A stretch of 64,000 nt of DNA from Lusitaniella coriacea LEGE 07157 (GCF_015207425.1 NZ_JADEWZ010000001.1:62001-126000); one strand, 5' to 3'; shown: positions 44,092 through 54,395, counted from the first letter of the stretch. Numbers and translations: made by a program. The notes: generated by a model not told the origin, from the sequence alone.

Positions 44092-45510
44092 ATGGTACAA
44101 ACGAAATCGTCCGCAGGGTTTAAGGCAGGGGTACAAGATTACCGCCTGACCTACTATATGCCGGATTATACGCCCAGAGACACAGATCTGCTGGCTTGTT
44201 TTCGGATGACTCCCCAACCCGGCGTACCGCCAGAAGAGGCTGCTGCTGCTGTTGCGGCAGAGTCCTCCACCGGAACTTGGACAACGGTGTGGACAGATGG
44301 ACTCACCGACCTAGATCGTTATAAAGGTCGTTGTTATGACATCGAATCCGTTCCCGGTGAAGATAATCAATATTTTTGCTTCGTTGCTTATCCTTTAGAT
44401 TTATTTGAAGAAGGTTCGGTCACAAACATTCTGACCTCTTTAGTCGGTAACGTTTTTGGCTTCAAAGCTTTAAGAGCGTTGCGTCTAGAAGATATCCGCG
44501 TTCCTGTTGCACTGATCAAAACTTTCCAAGGACCGCCTCATGGAATTTCCGTCGAGCGGGATAAGTTAAACAAATATGGTCGTCCCCTGCTCGGTTGTAC
44601 GATTAAGCCGAAATTGGGTCTATCCGCAAAGAACTACGGACGTGCGGTGTACGAGTGCTTGCGCGGTGGTTTGGACTTCACCAAAGATGATGAAAATATC
44701 AACTCCCAGCCATTCATGCGCTGGCGCGATCGCTTCCTCTTCGTGCAAGAGGCGATTGAAAAGGCTCAAGCAGAAACCAATGAAATTAAAGGTCACTATC
44801 TCAATGTGACGGCTGCAACCGCAGAAGAAGCAATGCACCGGGCTGCATTCGCCAAAGAAATTGGCTCTCCCATCATCATGCACGACTTCATCACTGGCGG
44901 CTTTACCGTTAACACATCCTTAGCGAAATACTGCCGCGATAATGGTTTATTGCTGCACATTCACCGGGCGATGCACGCGGTGATTGACCGTCAGCGCAAC
45001 CACGGTATTCACTTCCGCGTCCTTGCGAAGTGCCTGCGCTTGTCTGGGGGCGATCACCTGCACTCTGGAACTGTTGTGGGTAAATTGGAAGGGGAACGGG
45101 GCATCACGATGGGCTTCGTTGACCTGATGCGCGAAGACTATGTGGAAGAAGATCGCGATCGCGGAATTTTCTTCTCCCAAGACTACGCTTCCCTCCCCGG
45201 CACAATGCCCGTTGCTTCCGGCGGTATCCACGTCTGGCATATGCCGGCATTGGTGGAAATCTTCGGCGACGATTCCTGCTTGCAGTTTGGTGGTGGAACC
45301 TTGGGACACCCCTGGGGGAATGCACCGGGTGCAACCGCAAACCGTGTGGCTCTCGAAGCTTGCGTTCAAGCCCGTAACGAAGGTCGTAACTTGGCTCGCG
45401 AAGGGAACGACGTGATCCGCGAAGCTTGCCGTTGGAGTCCTGAATTGGCTGCGGCTTGCGAACTTTGGAAGGAAATCACGTTCGAGTTTGAGGCAATGGA
45501 TACCATCTAG
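44092..45510 (+). CDS. rbcL: Ribulose bisphosphate carboxylase large subunit (Form IB)
   Basis: Fixes CO2 on ribulose-1,5-bisphosphate inside the carboxysome. The 472 residues from the ATG at 44092 ([18 protein letters not shown]) include [20 protein letters not shown] (Lys175), the activation site [17 protein letters not shown] (carbamylated Lys201 and Asp/Glu ligands), and [20 protein letters not shown]. Loop 6 is [13 protein letters not shown] (Lys334), and [20 protein letters not shown] follows. The sequence is of the green-type Form IB, in agreement with the beta-carboxysome genes upstream. First gene of rbcL-rbcX-rbcS. Confidence 0.99.
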   Translation: MVQTKSSAGFKAGVQDYRLTYYMPDYTPRDTDLLACFRMTPQPGVPPEEAAAAVAAESSTGTWTTVWTDGLTDLDRYKGRCYDIESVPGEDNQYFCFVAYPLDLFEEGSVTNILTSLVGNVFGFKALRALRLEDIRVPVALIKTFQGPPHGISVERDKLNKYGRPLLGCTIKPKLGLSAKNYGRAVYECLRGGLDFTKDDENINSQPFMRWRDRFLFVQEAIEKAQAETNEIKGHYLNVTAATAEEAMHRAAFAKEIGSPIIMHDFITGGFTVNTSLAKYCRDNGLLLHIHRAMHAVIDRQRNHGIHFRVLAKCLRLSGGDHLHSGTVVGKLEGERGITMGFVDLMREDYVEEDRDRGIFFSQDYASLPGTMPVASGGIHVWHMPALVEIFGDDSCLQFGGGTLGHPWGNAPGATANRVALEACVQARNEGRNLAREGNDVIREACRWSPELAAACELWKEITFEFEAMDTI

Positions 45511-45611
45511 GTGTTGTGGGAGTTGTCGGACAGAGATGGGTTGCAAGCAACCTCATACCTCACCGCCGACATTTAAGAGCTTAGAAGCTTTAGATAGGTC
45601 AGGAATCGGCA

Positions 45612-46019
45612 ATGGATTCAAAACAGATTGCTCGAGATACAGCGAAAGCGTTAACAAATTACCTGACCTATCAAGCTGTAAAGTTGATTGCCCATCAACT
45701 AATGGAAACGAATCCCGGCGAATCCATCTGGTTGAGAACCTATTCTGCCGGCAAACTTGAAGATGGAGAGGTCTATATTCAGGGGTTGATGTTGGAGAGG
45801 AAAGATTTAGTACTGCGTATTCTCACAGTGCGCGAGCATCTTGCAGAAACCGTATTAGACTTTCTCCCGGAGATGGTCAAGGCTGGGATTCATCAGTCGA
45901 ATATTGCCCATCGCCGTCAACTTTTAGAACGCCTCACCCAAGCTCAACCTTCAAGTTCAGAGTCATCAACATCCGAAACCCCTTCAGATGTTGATGATCC
46001 TAAGATTCCAGAGGAGTAG
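45612..46019 (+). CDS. rbcX: Rubisco assembly chaperone RbcX
   Basis: The 135-residue homodimeric chaperone binds the C-terminal tail of RbcL and promotes L8 core assembly. Helical pattern: KQIARDTAKALTNYLTYQAV, LIAHQLMETNPGESIWLRTY, EDGEVYIQGLMLERKDLVLR and HLAETVLDFLPEMV. Asn, Gly and Pro at the usual positions form the central groove. The C-terminal tail (SSSESSTSETPSDVDDPK) is disordered and acidic. It sits 101 bases after rbcL and 63 bases before rbcS, as in most beta-cyanobacteria. Confidence 0.96.
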   Translation: MDSKQIARDTAKALTNYLTYQAVKLIAHQLMETNPGESIWLRTYSAGKLEDGEVYIQGLMLERKDLVLRILTVREHLAETVLDFLPEMVKAGIHQSNIAHRRQLLERLTQAQPSSSESSTSETPSDVDDPKIPEE

Positions 46020-46082
46020 GAAGATTAAACGTTGACCTACTCATCCGAGCAAACTGTTATTGATTTACATCCTGAGAAACTG

Positions 46083-46418
46083 ATGAAGACATTACCTAAA
46101 GAGCCTCGTTACGAAACCCTTTCTTATTTACCCCCCTTAACCGATCAGCAGATCGCCAAGCAGATTCAATATATGTTGGATCAAGGATTTATCCCTGCGA
46201 TTGAGTTTGAAAAAGATCCCAAGCCGAGCGATCACCACTGGACGTTGTGGAAGTTGCCTTTGTTCAATGCGAATACCCCCCAAGATGTCCTCAATGAGGT
46301 TCGGGAGTGTCGTCAGGATTATTCCGATTGCTATATTCGCGTAGTTGGTTTCGACAACATTAAGCAGTGCCAAACGGTCAGTTTTATTGTTTACAAGCCT
46401 AATGTGAGTCGCTACTAA
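46083..46418 (+). CDS. rbcS: Ribulose bisphosphate carboxylase small subunit
   Basis: Cap subunit of L8S8 Rubisco. The 111 residues from the ATG at 46083 ([20 protein letters not shown]) are full length. Visible: [60 protein letters not shown] and TVSFIVYKP. The frame is open upstream to 46032, but residues before MKTLP are not part of known small subunits. It ends the rbcLXS operon, with a strong terminator 24 bases after the stop codon. Confidence 0.98.
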   Translation: MKTLPKEPRYETLSYLPPLTDQQIAKQIQYMLDQGFIPAIEFEKDPKPSDHHWTLWKLPLFNANTPQDVLNEVRECRQDYSDCYIRVVGFDNIKQCQTVSFIVYKPNVSRY

Positions 46419-46441
46419 GATTGCGATTCGATGGGTAGAAG

Positions 46442-46470
46442 GGGTAAGGCGATGCCTTACCCTTTTTTTT
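46442..46470 (+). terminator. Strong rho-independent terminator after rbcS
   Basis: Perfect stem GGGTAAGGC / GCCTTACCC with loop GAT, followed by eight T residues. It ends the Rubisco operon, and the hairpin also lies at the tail of the convergent GNAT gene. Confidence 0.93.
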
Positions 46471-47437
46471 AAGTCAGATTTTTACGATAAACAATGTTGG
46501 TTTGAAGTTGGTGGAAACCCACCGATTTGTAAAGTTGCAGTGCGCCGTTGGGGTTGTCTGCATCAACGCCTAGTTTTGCGGTTTCTACCTCGGCGGTTTT
46601 TAAGGCGTGCAAACCCACAAGCAACATGGCACGTCCCAATCCCTGTTTGCGGAAACCGCGCCGCACTCCTAGAGCGCCAATCCAGCCTTCATTACGCCCG
46701 CTTCGAGTATTTTCTTCGGGATTGATATGGCAATAACAGAATGCGGTGAAGGTGTTTTCTGGTGAGATGGCGACGAAATCCAACTGGGAATTGTAGTTGG
46801 GGTTTTTGAGTTCGTGGTTGAGTTGCTCTAGGGTAAGGTCGTGGTGATTCCAATGATCGATGAAGGTTTGGTTGAACATTTCCACCCATGCGGGTGCATC
46901 GATTTTGGGGTTGGGATTGCGCAGGATAAACCCTTGAGGAAATTGGGGTTCGGGGATGGGTTCGGCGAGCGATCGCGCCATCCGGAAAAAGTAGCGCCAG
47001 GGTTGGAATCCCTGGCGTTTGAGCAGTGCAATGCGTTCGGCGCGATCGGAACGCGCGGTAGCCACGAGATTAATGGTCTTTTGACGCTCTCGGCGTACTT
47101 CTTCTGCACGCGCTTCTACCCAAGCGAAGATATCCCGTTCTAGGGTTCCACCTTGCGCGGTTGGGCGAACGTAGAAGTTAAAATCAGCATCGTCCTTTGG
47201 ATCGTTGCTGGCTTCAGAAATGTAAATATTGCAATAGCCGATGATTTGACCCGTTTCGTCTTCCCAGATGCGCGTGTCTTGTTGGGGATTGAAGGAGGGG
47301 TTCGTAAAGCTTTGGTGGAGTTCGTTGGAGGAGGTTCCTTGCTCCAATTCATCAACAGTATTGCAAAGATTGATGAGGTTCGCGATCGCGTCCAAATCTC
47401 GTTCGTCTTGGTATGACCTGGCAGTTAAGGTTTTCAT
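46469..47437 (-). CDS. GNAT N-acetyltransferase, double-domain
   Basis: The 322-residue protein has two GNAT-like folds. The N-terminal domain has VWEDE-like ISEASNDPKDDADFNFYVRP and PTAQGGTLERDIF. The C-terminal domain holds the full CoA motif IGALGVRRGFRKQGLGRAML and ends KLGVDADNPNGALQLYKSVG (YKSVGF). Mycothiol-synthase-like enzymes have this double arrangement, but the substrate here is unknown. The gene is convergent with rbcS and shares its terminator region. Confidence 0.88.
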   Translation of the reverse strand: MKTLTARSYQDERDLDAIANLINLCNTVDELEQGTSSNELHQSFTNPSFNPQQDTRIWEDETGQIIGYCNIYISEASNDPKDDADFNFYVRPTAQGGTLERDIFAWVEARAEEVRRERQKTINLVATARSDRAERIALLKRQGFQPWRYFFRMARSLAEPIPEPQFPQGFILRNPNPKIDAPAWVEMFNQTFIDHWNHHDLTLEQLNHELKNPNYNSQLDFVAISPENTFTAFCYCHINPEENTRSGRNEGWIGALGVRRGFRKQGLGRAMLLVGLHALKTAEVETAKLGVDADNPNGALQLYKSVGFHQLQTNIVYRKNLT

Positions 47438-47776
47438 CGTTTATTATTTGAGTTTGTCGTTAACTCAATCAAAGGGTGCTATAGAATCGAGCGGCGCTCT
47501 AAATGGTAAGATTGCTCGACTTTCATTTTTTCTTTTCGATCGCGCGATCGCGCGGCTGATTGCGATCCTTGCGCGATCTTGAATTTAGGGTTGGATGGCG
47601 AAGATTCCCGTGGAGGTGGATGATATCGCGCCCCAGCGTGCCGATACAGTAAAATAAAGAACATCAAATCAATCCCTCAATATCGAATAGTCATGCAATA
47701 CTACAATTGTAGTTTATATGCTACATCGTGACAAGAGGGTGTTATTTTTTTGTCTGCCCGTCACCGTGTCACCGTG
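47438..47776. other. 339-bp intergenic region with dispersed repeat
   Basis: No gene is seen. It holds HIP1-rich DNA (CGATCGCGCGATCGCGCG at 47538), an AT-rich segment (47660-47740), and from about 47757 a CACCGTGTCACCGTGT-type repeat that runs into the 3' end of the amidase gene. Confidence 0.5.
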
Positions 47777-47800
47777 TTACCACATCTCCGTGTCACTCTC
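47757..47800 (-). repeat. GACACGG-type repeat at the amidase 3' end
   Basis: On the minus strand it reads GAGAGTGACACGGAGATGTGG, a TAA stop, then CACGGTGACACGGTGACGGG. Similar GACACGGAGA units lie in the MITE-like copies at 27168 and 29192. The repeat supplies the last ~7 codons and the stop codon of the amidase. Confidence 0.6.
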
Positions 47801-49465
47801 AACCCCCTCCCCAGCCAGTGCGGAAAAACCTTGAGGAGGTCGTCGGTGTTGCGTCGCTTTCTCGTAAGCATAAGCGAGTTTGAACAGCATTGGTTCGTCA
47901 AAAGGTCGCCCAAAAAACTGAAGACCCGATGGCAGCGTTCCATTTGCCACAAATCCCATTGGCACCGTGATTTCAGGAAAACCCGTTCGTGGTGAAAGCT
48001 GGAAATTATTGTTTCCCGTTGGACTGCTCAAATCTCCAATCCGACGAGGAGGACGATTCCAAGTGGGGTAAATTAAGGCATCGTATTCCCCCGCATCCAT
48101 GACCGAGACAATCGCTTGGCGAATAATTTCTCGTGCCGCCTCTCCCGTTAAAAAATCCCCTCTGCTTTCTGGAGGAATATCCCCAATTTCCACAGATGAA
48201 TCCAGCAAATCCCGAACGGACGGGTCGCATTGACCGAAAGCAATAATATCTTCTACAGACTTCATTGGCGCGTCCGCACCCAAAGCTTGCAAGTATTGAT
48301 TCATATCGTGGGCAAAAGTATTAGAACCCGTCCAAACCTTCAACAGCGATAAGGAGAATTCAGGAAGACGAACCGACTTAACCGTTGCACCTTGGCACAT
48401 TAAAGTTCCAATTGCACGATCCATCAAGGCGAGAACTTCTGGGTCTGGAGAATCGATCGATACGCTGTCCCCAGTAGGATTAACAAAATTTTCAACAACC
48501 CCAATCCGCGCCCCGCGCAATCCTTCGCGATCGAGAAATCGAGTATAGTCTGGTAGGGTTACCCCTTGAATAACTGCGGTTTGAGGGTCTTTAGGATCGT
48601 ACCCCGCGATCGCGTTAAGAACAATTGCGGCATCTTCCACCGTCCTCGTCATTGGTCCGCCGACATCCCGATTCAAAAACAGAGGAACAATGCCATTGCG
48701 ACTTGTCAAACCCATTGTCGGTCTGAGTCCCACCAATGCGGTATGAGCAGCCGGGCCGCGAATCGAATTTCCCGTATCCGTTCCCAAACCAACCGTACCA
48801 AAGTTTGCCGCGATCGCGGCTGCGGTTCCGCCACTCGAACCTGCCGGAACTCGACTTAAATCGTAGGGATTGCGCGTCGTACCGAGAATGGAACTCACCG
48901 TTTGATTAGGAGTCCAAGCAAACTCAGCCATGTTTGCCTTCGCCAGGATAATTGCTCCTGCCGAACGTAGCTTTTTGACAATGAAAGAATCTTCCGGTGG
49001 AATAGAACGGGCTAATGCGCGCGAGCCTGCTGTTGTTGGAAGATCGAAAGTATTGTAGTTATCTTTTACAATAATGGGAATGCCGTGTAAAGCACTTCTC
49101 GCCCCCGATATTTGCCGCTCTCGGTCGAGATTTTGCGCGATTTCTAAGGCATTTGGGTTGAGCTGAATAATAGAATTAAGAGGCAACAAACCGCTTTTGT
49201 CGTAAGTTTTAATGCGGTTCATATATTGCTCAACCAGTTGCTCGGCAGTTAAAATACCTTGCTCGAAAGCACAATTCAGATCGACAATTGTTGCCTCTGA
49301 TAATTGAAATTTTGGGGTGGTATTAGTTTTAGCAACCTTTGATATAAAGATTGAAAATGCTGTTGGAGTCGTTTGCTCCACAGCAACATTTTTTTTGAGG
49401 TGTAACATAGTAGGGCAACCTGGTTTTGTAGATAGCACCCGCACGCGATGTTTCATTTTCGGCAC
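47777..49465 (-). CDS. Amidase signature family hydrolase
   Basis: Hydrolyses carboxylic amides; exact substrate unknown. The 562-residue protein has the full amidase core with catalytic Lys in GIPIIVKDNYNTFDLPT, the Ser-rich stretch VPAGSSGGTAAAIAANFG (cis-Ser and nearby residues) and nucleophile Ser in GTDTGNSIRGPAAHTALVG. The later part has GFPEITVPMGFVANGTLPSG and LQFFGRPFDEPMLFKLAYAYE. The N-terminal ~20 residues (MPKMKHRVRVLSTKPGCPTM) differ from the family; MLHLKKN at 49408 is another possible start. The C-terminus ends in repeat-derived residues (VESDTEMW). Confidence 0.9.
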   Translation of the reverse strand: MPKMKHRVRVLSTKPGCPTMLHLKKNVAVEQTTPTAFSIFISKVAKTNTTPKFQLSEATIVDLNCAFEQGILTAEQLVEQYMNRIKTYDKSGLLPLNSIIQLNPNALEIAQNLDRERQISGARSALHGIPIIVKDNYNTFDLPTTAGSRALARSIPPEDSFIVKKLRSAGAIILAKANMAEFAWTPNQTVSSILGTTRNPYDLSRVPAGSSGGTAAAIAANFGTVGLGTDTGNSIRGPAAHTALVGLRPTMGLTSRNGIVPLFLNRDVGGPMTRTVEDAAIVLNAIAGYDPKDPQTAVIQGVTLPDYTRFLDREGLRGARIGVVENFVNPTGDSVSIDSPDPEVLALMDRAIGTLMCQGATVKSVRLPEFSLSLLKVWTGSNTFAHDMNQYLQALGADAPMKSVEDIIAFGQCDPSVRDLLDSSVEIGDIPPESRGDFLTGEAAREIIRQAIVSVMDAGEYDALIYPTWNRPPRRIGDLSSPTGNNNFQLSPRTGFPEITVPMGFVANGTLPSGLQFFGRPFDEPMLFKLAYAYEKATQHRRPPQGFSALAGEGVESDTEMW

Positions 49466-50054
49466 GGAAGTTAATGCAAATTGATGCTGATGAATCCTAA
49501 GCTTTCAACCCTGAACTGAATTTCAACGATTACTTTTCTCAAAGAATCGAATTCAATAAACTTATGGAGTATTGATTGCCGTTTTAGCAGTGAAGTCCTG
49601 CTAATAAAGGAATTCAGACAAGCAACAGAGGTAGATATCGAAAAAGGTCTTTGACCTTTGCTTGGCTGAATTCTAGCTTATAATCAAAAATGATTTATCT
49701 GTATTTTCCCTGTCTTTACACAATCTTTAAAAAGGACTGTTGATTCTCTCATCGGTCTTTCTAGAAGCAATTGCTCTAAAGCGAAAATCAAGCTCCAACA
49801 CAAGTGAGCGCTAGATTACTAGCTCAACTAGCTTTGTAATAAAATATACACTCTTTAAGCATTCTAGTGAGAGAATACTAGAATTAAGAGTGAATATTTT
49901 GCCTAAACAATTCAAATAAATACTATATCGTCAACTCACTCATAAGTAGATATATTTAAAAACGAATCAGTGAATTCACGGGCGACAAGAAAGAGCAAGA
50001 CAAAATTAAATCATTCATTCAGTTCTCACATAACAAATTCATATAAGTATTTTC
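49466..50054. other. 589-bp AT-rich intergenic region
   Basis: No gene. Very AT-rich towards the sensor gene. An 8-bp inverted repeat ATTCTAGT / ACTAGAAT (49861-49884) with an 8-base loop stands about 170 bases upstream of the start codon and may be an operator. Confidence 0.45.
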
Positions 50055-53000
50055 ATGGAAGTGAGAACTTTAAAAAGTTTTAAGGACTTTCTGAAAAAGT
50101 TTAGGTTAGCTCAAATGTTGAAAAGAAAATCGGTGATTTCTTGCTTTATCAGTTGTTTTTTCATTATCGTAACTCTATCTTGGACGAGTTTGCTTCAAAC
50201 TGCTAAAAGCCAAACTTTTGAACAACTTAGTAATTCTGATGGGTTATCACAGGTTAATACTCGTGCTATAACGCAAGGAGAAGATGGTTTACTATATATT
50301 GGAACTGAAGAAGGACTAAATGTTTACGACGGTTATCACTTTCAGGTCTTTCGTCAAAATTCTGCCAAACCTCACACACTAGCAGATAGCGATATTTATA
50401 CAACTTTCGTTGCTAAAGATGGTACGATCTGGGTTGGAAGCCGTACAGCTCTCAATCGATTCGATGCTAAACTACGTCGTTTCCAAAACTATTTTCTAGA
50501 AGAAAAACAGAATATTAATATATCCCAATATGTTGCCGATATTGTTGAGACTTCTGACAATAAGTTATGGTTGGGAATCAAAGGATATAGAGGGATTGGA
50601 CTATTTGAACCGGGTAAGCGCGATCGCATTGAATATATCCCCAGTCCACCTCAAAATAGTCGTGTCGCTGAAATCTTAAGAACAGGCGTTAACAGCATTA
50701 CTCTAGATAGACAAGAAAAACTGTGGTTGGGAACAGATACAGGCTTAGTCATTTTTTCACCAAAAACTCAAGATTTTGTTACCATTGACTACGATTCGAC
50801 TGTTCCAAAAACAGAAATGGGTATCAATGATATTTACTACGATCGTGACAATACAATTTGGCTTTCAACAAACTATGGACTTTACCACTTAAATGCTGCT
50901 GGTAAAGTTTTAGAGCATTTTTTTCATGACAATAGCGATTCTGATTCTTTAAGCTATAACTTAGTTCGAGCGGTGCTGAGAGATCGACAAGGACGATTAT
51001 GGATTGCGACAGATCGCGGACTCAATATTTATATAGAGGAAGAGAAAAGATTCAGGAAATTTTATCACGAACCTGGGAATAAATTTAGTCCAACCTCTAA
51101 TAGTATATTGAATATTTTTCAAGATAGCACTGGAGTATTGTGGTTTTCAACCTATGATACGGGTTTGAATAAACTTACTTCCTCTAGTTGGCTACAGCAT
51201 TTACAAAATGATGGATTGAAGAATTCTTTAAGTAATGGCTCTACTTGGGCTATTCACAAAAGCTCAAAACAGCCCAACGACCTTTGGATTGGAACAAGAG
51301 AAGGATTAGACAAACTCAATCTCAAATCCGGAACTATCGAACATTTTCGTCATAATCCTAACGATCCAAATAGTATTCCAGCGAATTGGATTGTCACTAT
51401 TTTTGAAGATTCTCAAGAAAGATTGTGGATGGGAAGTAGACACGATGGACTTATTCTTTACGATCGACAGATAGAACGCTTTCGGCACTACCCCAGCCTG
51501 CCTAATAATCCTAAAACTATTAGTAATAAACTAGTATATGATATTATCGAAGACAATCGGGGAAGATTGTGGTTTGGGGGAATGTTTGGACTCAATCGTT
51601 ACGACCCTGCTACAGATAGTTTTATACGCTACAATCGCAATCTTGGCACTCCCAAACTGGAAGGATTAAAGATTTTTTGTCTGCATCAAACAGATGACAA
51701 TTTAATTTGGATTGGAAGCGATCGCGGTATTTTTAGATTAAACCCTGAAACCTTAGAAGTTCAAAGTTATACAAACGTTCCTAATGATTTTTCTAGCTTA
51801 AGCAACAACCTAGTTTTTTCTATATACGAAGACAGTCAAGGGGAACTTTGGTTTGGGACTCAACAAGGTCTAAATCATTTTAACCGCGAGACGAAACGTT
51901 TTGAACGAACTGATGTGAAGGACGGGTTGGCAAATGGAGTTATCTATACCATCGAAGAAGATAACAAGGGTAACTTGTGGATGACGACTAATTATGGTAT
52001 TAGCACGTATAATCCAATCACAAAACAAATTAAAAATTACGATGAAAGTCATGGTCTAAGATTTCTGGAATTTAATTTAGGCTCTAGTTTCTCCGATCGA
52101 GAGTTTATGTATTTTGGTGGAACAGAAGGTTTGGTTTATTTTCGTCCTGAAGACATAGAAATAGATCGCTATCCTCCTAAAACAGTATTTAGGGAGTTTT
52201 TAATTGCCAATCAACCCGTTCCAATCGCGAGTAACGATACTAAGCATAAAACACTAAAAGTACATATCAACTATCTAGACGAGATTAATTTAACCCATAA
52301 AGACTCGACTTTTGGATTTGAATTTGCGGCGATACACTATGTTCATCCAGAGGCAAATCGTTTCGCTTTCAAACTAGAAGGTTTCGATCGGGACTGGGTT
52401 TATGCTCGTCCCCAACAACATTCAGCGACTTACACCAACATTCCCCCAGGAAGATACCGTTTTTTTGTTAAAGCAGCTAACCCGGATGGGGTTTGGGGTA
52501 AGGCAACAAGTATTCAGGTAACAATTTTTCCTGCTCCTTGGAAAACTAGTTGGGCATATTTAGGCTACTTTATAATTATTATTACTATTATTGGGACTAT
52601 TGCTGGGCAGCATTACCAACAAGTCAAAGCCGATAAATTGTCACAACAAGCGATCGCGGCTAGTGAAAAACGCTATCGCAATTTTGTTAATAACAGTACT
52701 GAAGGAATTTGGCATCTAGATATCGATCCCCCGGTTTCTATACATCTTCCGATAGAGGAGCAAGTAACGTTGATTTTGTCTCGATTTAGAGTGGTCAACA
52801 TCAATTCTGCATTAGCTCAAATGTACGATCTTTCTCTCGAGGGGATTTGCGGAAAACAGTCTATACTTTTTGAGGCTTTCGATCAAAAACAGCTTTTAAA
52901 AGAATGGATTGAAGAAGGCTATCAAATTTCAGGACAAACTCATACCTGTCAAATAAAAGATAGTCGGAGATTTTGGTTTTCTCGATCTTATACTGGAGAA

Positions 53001-54395
53001 ATTTTCAACGATCATCTCACAAGTATTTGGGGGGTACAAAGAGATATCACTATTTTAAAAAGACATTTAAAAATTGTTGAATATCAAGCTCAACACGATA
53101 ATTTAACAGGCTTAAAAAACCGTCATTGGTTTTATGAAAAAGCAAGAGATTCAATAATTAGAGTAAAAAAGAGTAAATACGATCACATTGCTTTTATATT
53201 GCTAGACTTCAACGACTTCAAGCAAATAAATGATAGCTTGGGTCATGAATATGGAGATAAGTTATTGAAGAAATTTGGTCATCGCTTATCTGAGTCCTTG
53301 AAGTTTTCCTCTTGCTTTTTCGCGCGTATTGGAGGAGATGAATTTATTTTCATCACCTTTTATAGAGAATCTTTAGATAGAGTCAACCAACTCATTGAAA
53401 AAATCCTCAAGACTCTCGAACAAACTTTTATTATTGATGAGGTAAAAGTAAAAGTGACAGGGAGTCTTGGCGTTTCTTTGTCCTCTCTGCATGGCAAGAA
53501 CATTACAACTTTAATGCGATACGCTGATACGGCTATGTATTCAGCCAAACGACAGAAACTCTCTGTGGTGTTTTTTCAAGAGGAAAAGGATAGTTCTTCT
53601 AGCTATCGTCTAAAGCTATTAGCCGACTTGAAAGAGGCTATAAGTGAAAATTACTTGGAATTATATTATCAACCTAAATTGAACTTGCAAACCAATGAAA
53701 TTTCAGGTTGTGAAGCATTAATTAGATGGAATCATCCTAGTCTAGGAAAAATTTCGCCAGGAGTATTTATCCCTTTAGCGGAAAAAACAGTTTCTATTCA
53801 TCCTTTGACTTATTGGGTTATCGATCGCGCGTTTGCTGAGTGGAGAGATTTATGGAATTTTGGATGTCGTATCTCTATGGCAATAAATTTAACCGTTTAT
53901 AATCTTTACGAACCTAACTTAATTAAAAAAATTATCTTTTATCGTAATAAGTATAAAATCAGACCTGAATACATTGAATTTGAGATTACCGAAGGTACAT
54001 TTATAGAAGACATCGAGCAAGCTGTTGCTACAATGAAAAAAATACACGATCTGGGTTTCAAGTTAGCAATTGATGACTTTGGGACTGGTTACTCTTCCTT
54101 GAGCTATCTTAAAAGCTTGCCAATTGATACGTTGAAGATTGATATGCAATTCATTAAAAATATTCTTAAAGATTCTAGGGACGAAGCCCTCGTAAAATTA
54201 ATAATAAGGTTATCTCATTTATATAGTCTAAAAGTTGTTGCTGAAGGAATTGAAGATCGAAAAACTCAAGAAAAATTGAAAAGTTATCAATGCGATTATG
54301 GTCAGGGTTATCATATCTCTCGTCCTCTACAAAAAGCAGATTTTTTACGGTTGATCCAAAACCACCCACTTGCTAGGAGAAGGCGGCAGATATAA
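50055..54395 (+). CDS. Periplasmic beta-propeller sensor (Reg_prop/Y_Y_Y) fused to PAS-GGDEF-EAL
   Basis: The 1446-residue c-di-GMP enzyme has a signal-anchor helix (SCFISCFFIIVTLSW) and two seven-bladed propellers of Reg_prop repeats (for example DGLLYIGTEEGLNVYD, LWLGTDTGLVIF, GRLWIATDRGLNIY) to about residue 690. A Y_Y_Y domain ends YTNIPPGRYRFFVKAANPDG, followed by a transmembrane helix (GYFIIIITIIGTIAG), a PAS-like region, GGDEF (FFARIGGDEFIFITF) and EAL. The EAL domain keeps CEALIRWNHP, EFEITE, IDDFGTGYSSL, VAEGIE and QGYHIS. GGDEF has no RxxD inhibitory site. Most Reg_prop proteins are histidine kinases; here a GGDEF-EAL output replaces them. Codon use is AT-rich compared with its neighbours. 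Confidence 0.9.
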   Translation: MEVRTLKSFKDFLKKFRLAQMLKRKSVISCFISCFFIIVTLSWTSLLQTAKSQTFEQLSNSDGLSQVNTRAITQGEDGLLYIGTEEGLNVYDGYHFQVFRQNSAKPHTLADSDIYTTFVAKDGTIWVGSRTALNRFDAKLRRFQNYFLEEKQNINISQYVADIVETSDNKLWLGIKGYRGIGLFEPGKRDRIEYIPSPPQNSRVAEILRTGVNSITLDRQEKLWLGTDTGLVIFSPKTQDFVTIDYDSTVPKTEMGINDIYYDRDNTIWLSTNYGLYHLNAAGKVLEHFFHDNSDSDSLSYNLVRAVLRDRQGRLWIATDRGLNIYIEEEKRFRKFYHEPGNKFSPTSNSILNIFQDSTGVLWFSTYDTGLNKLTSSSWLQHLQNDGLKNSLSNGSTWAIHKSSKQPNDLWIGTREGLDKLNLKSGTIEHFRHNPNDPNSIPANWIVTIFEDSQERLWMGSRHDGLILYDRQIERFRHYPSLPNNPKTISNKLVYDIIEDNRGRLWFGGMFGLNRYDPATDSFIRYNRNLGTPKLEGLKIFCLHQTDDNLIWIGSDRGIFRLNPETLEVQSYTNVPNDFSSLSNNLVFSIYEDSQGELWFGTQQGLNHFNRETKRFERTDVKDGLANGVIYTIEEDNKGNLWMTTNYGISTYNPITKQIKNYDESHGLRFLEFNLGSSFSDREFMYFGGTEGLVYFRPEDIEIDRYPPKTVFREFLIANQPVPIASNDTKHKTLKVHINYLDEINLTHKDSTFGFEFAAIHYVHPEANRFAFKLEGFDRDWVYARPQQHSATYTNIPPGRYRFFVKAANPDGVWGKATSIQVTIFPAPWKTSWAYLGYFIIIITIIGTIAGQHYQQVKADKLSQQAIAASEKRYRNFVNNSTEGIWHLDIDPPVSIHLPIEEQVTLILSRFRVVNINSALAQMYDLSLEGICGKQSILFEAFDQKQLLKEWIEEGYQISGQTHTCQIKDSRRFWFSRSYTGEIFNDHLTSIWGVQRDITILKRHLKIVEYQAQHDNLTGLKNRHWFYEKARDSIIRVKKSKYDHIAFILLDFNDFKQINDSLGHEYGDKLLKKFGHRLSESLKFSSCFFARIGGDEFIFITFYRESLDRVNQLIEKILKTLEQTFIIDEVKVKVTGSLGVSLSSLHGKNITTLMRYADTAMYSAKRQKLSVVFFQEEKDSSSSYRLKLLADLKEAISENYLELYYQPKLNLQTNEISGCEALIRWNHPSLGKISPGVFIPLAEKTVSIHPLTYWVIDRAFAEWRDLWNFGCRISMAINLTVYNLYEPNLIKKIIFYRNKYKIRPEYIEFEITEGTFIEDIEQAVATMKKIHDLGFKLAIDDFGTGYSSLSYLKSLPIDTLKIDMQFIKNILKDSRDEALVKLIIRLSHLYSLKVVAEGIEDRKTQEKLKSYQCDYGQGYHISRPLQKADFLRLIQNHPLARRRRQI

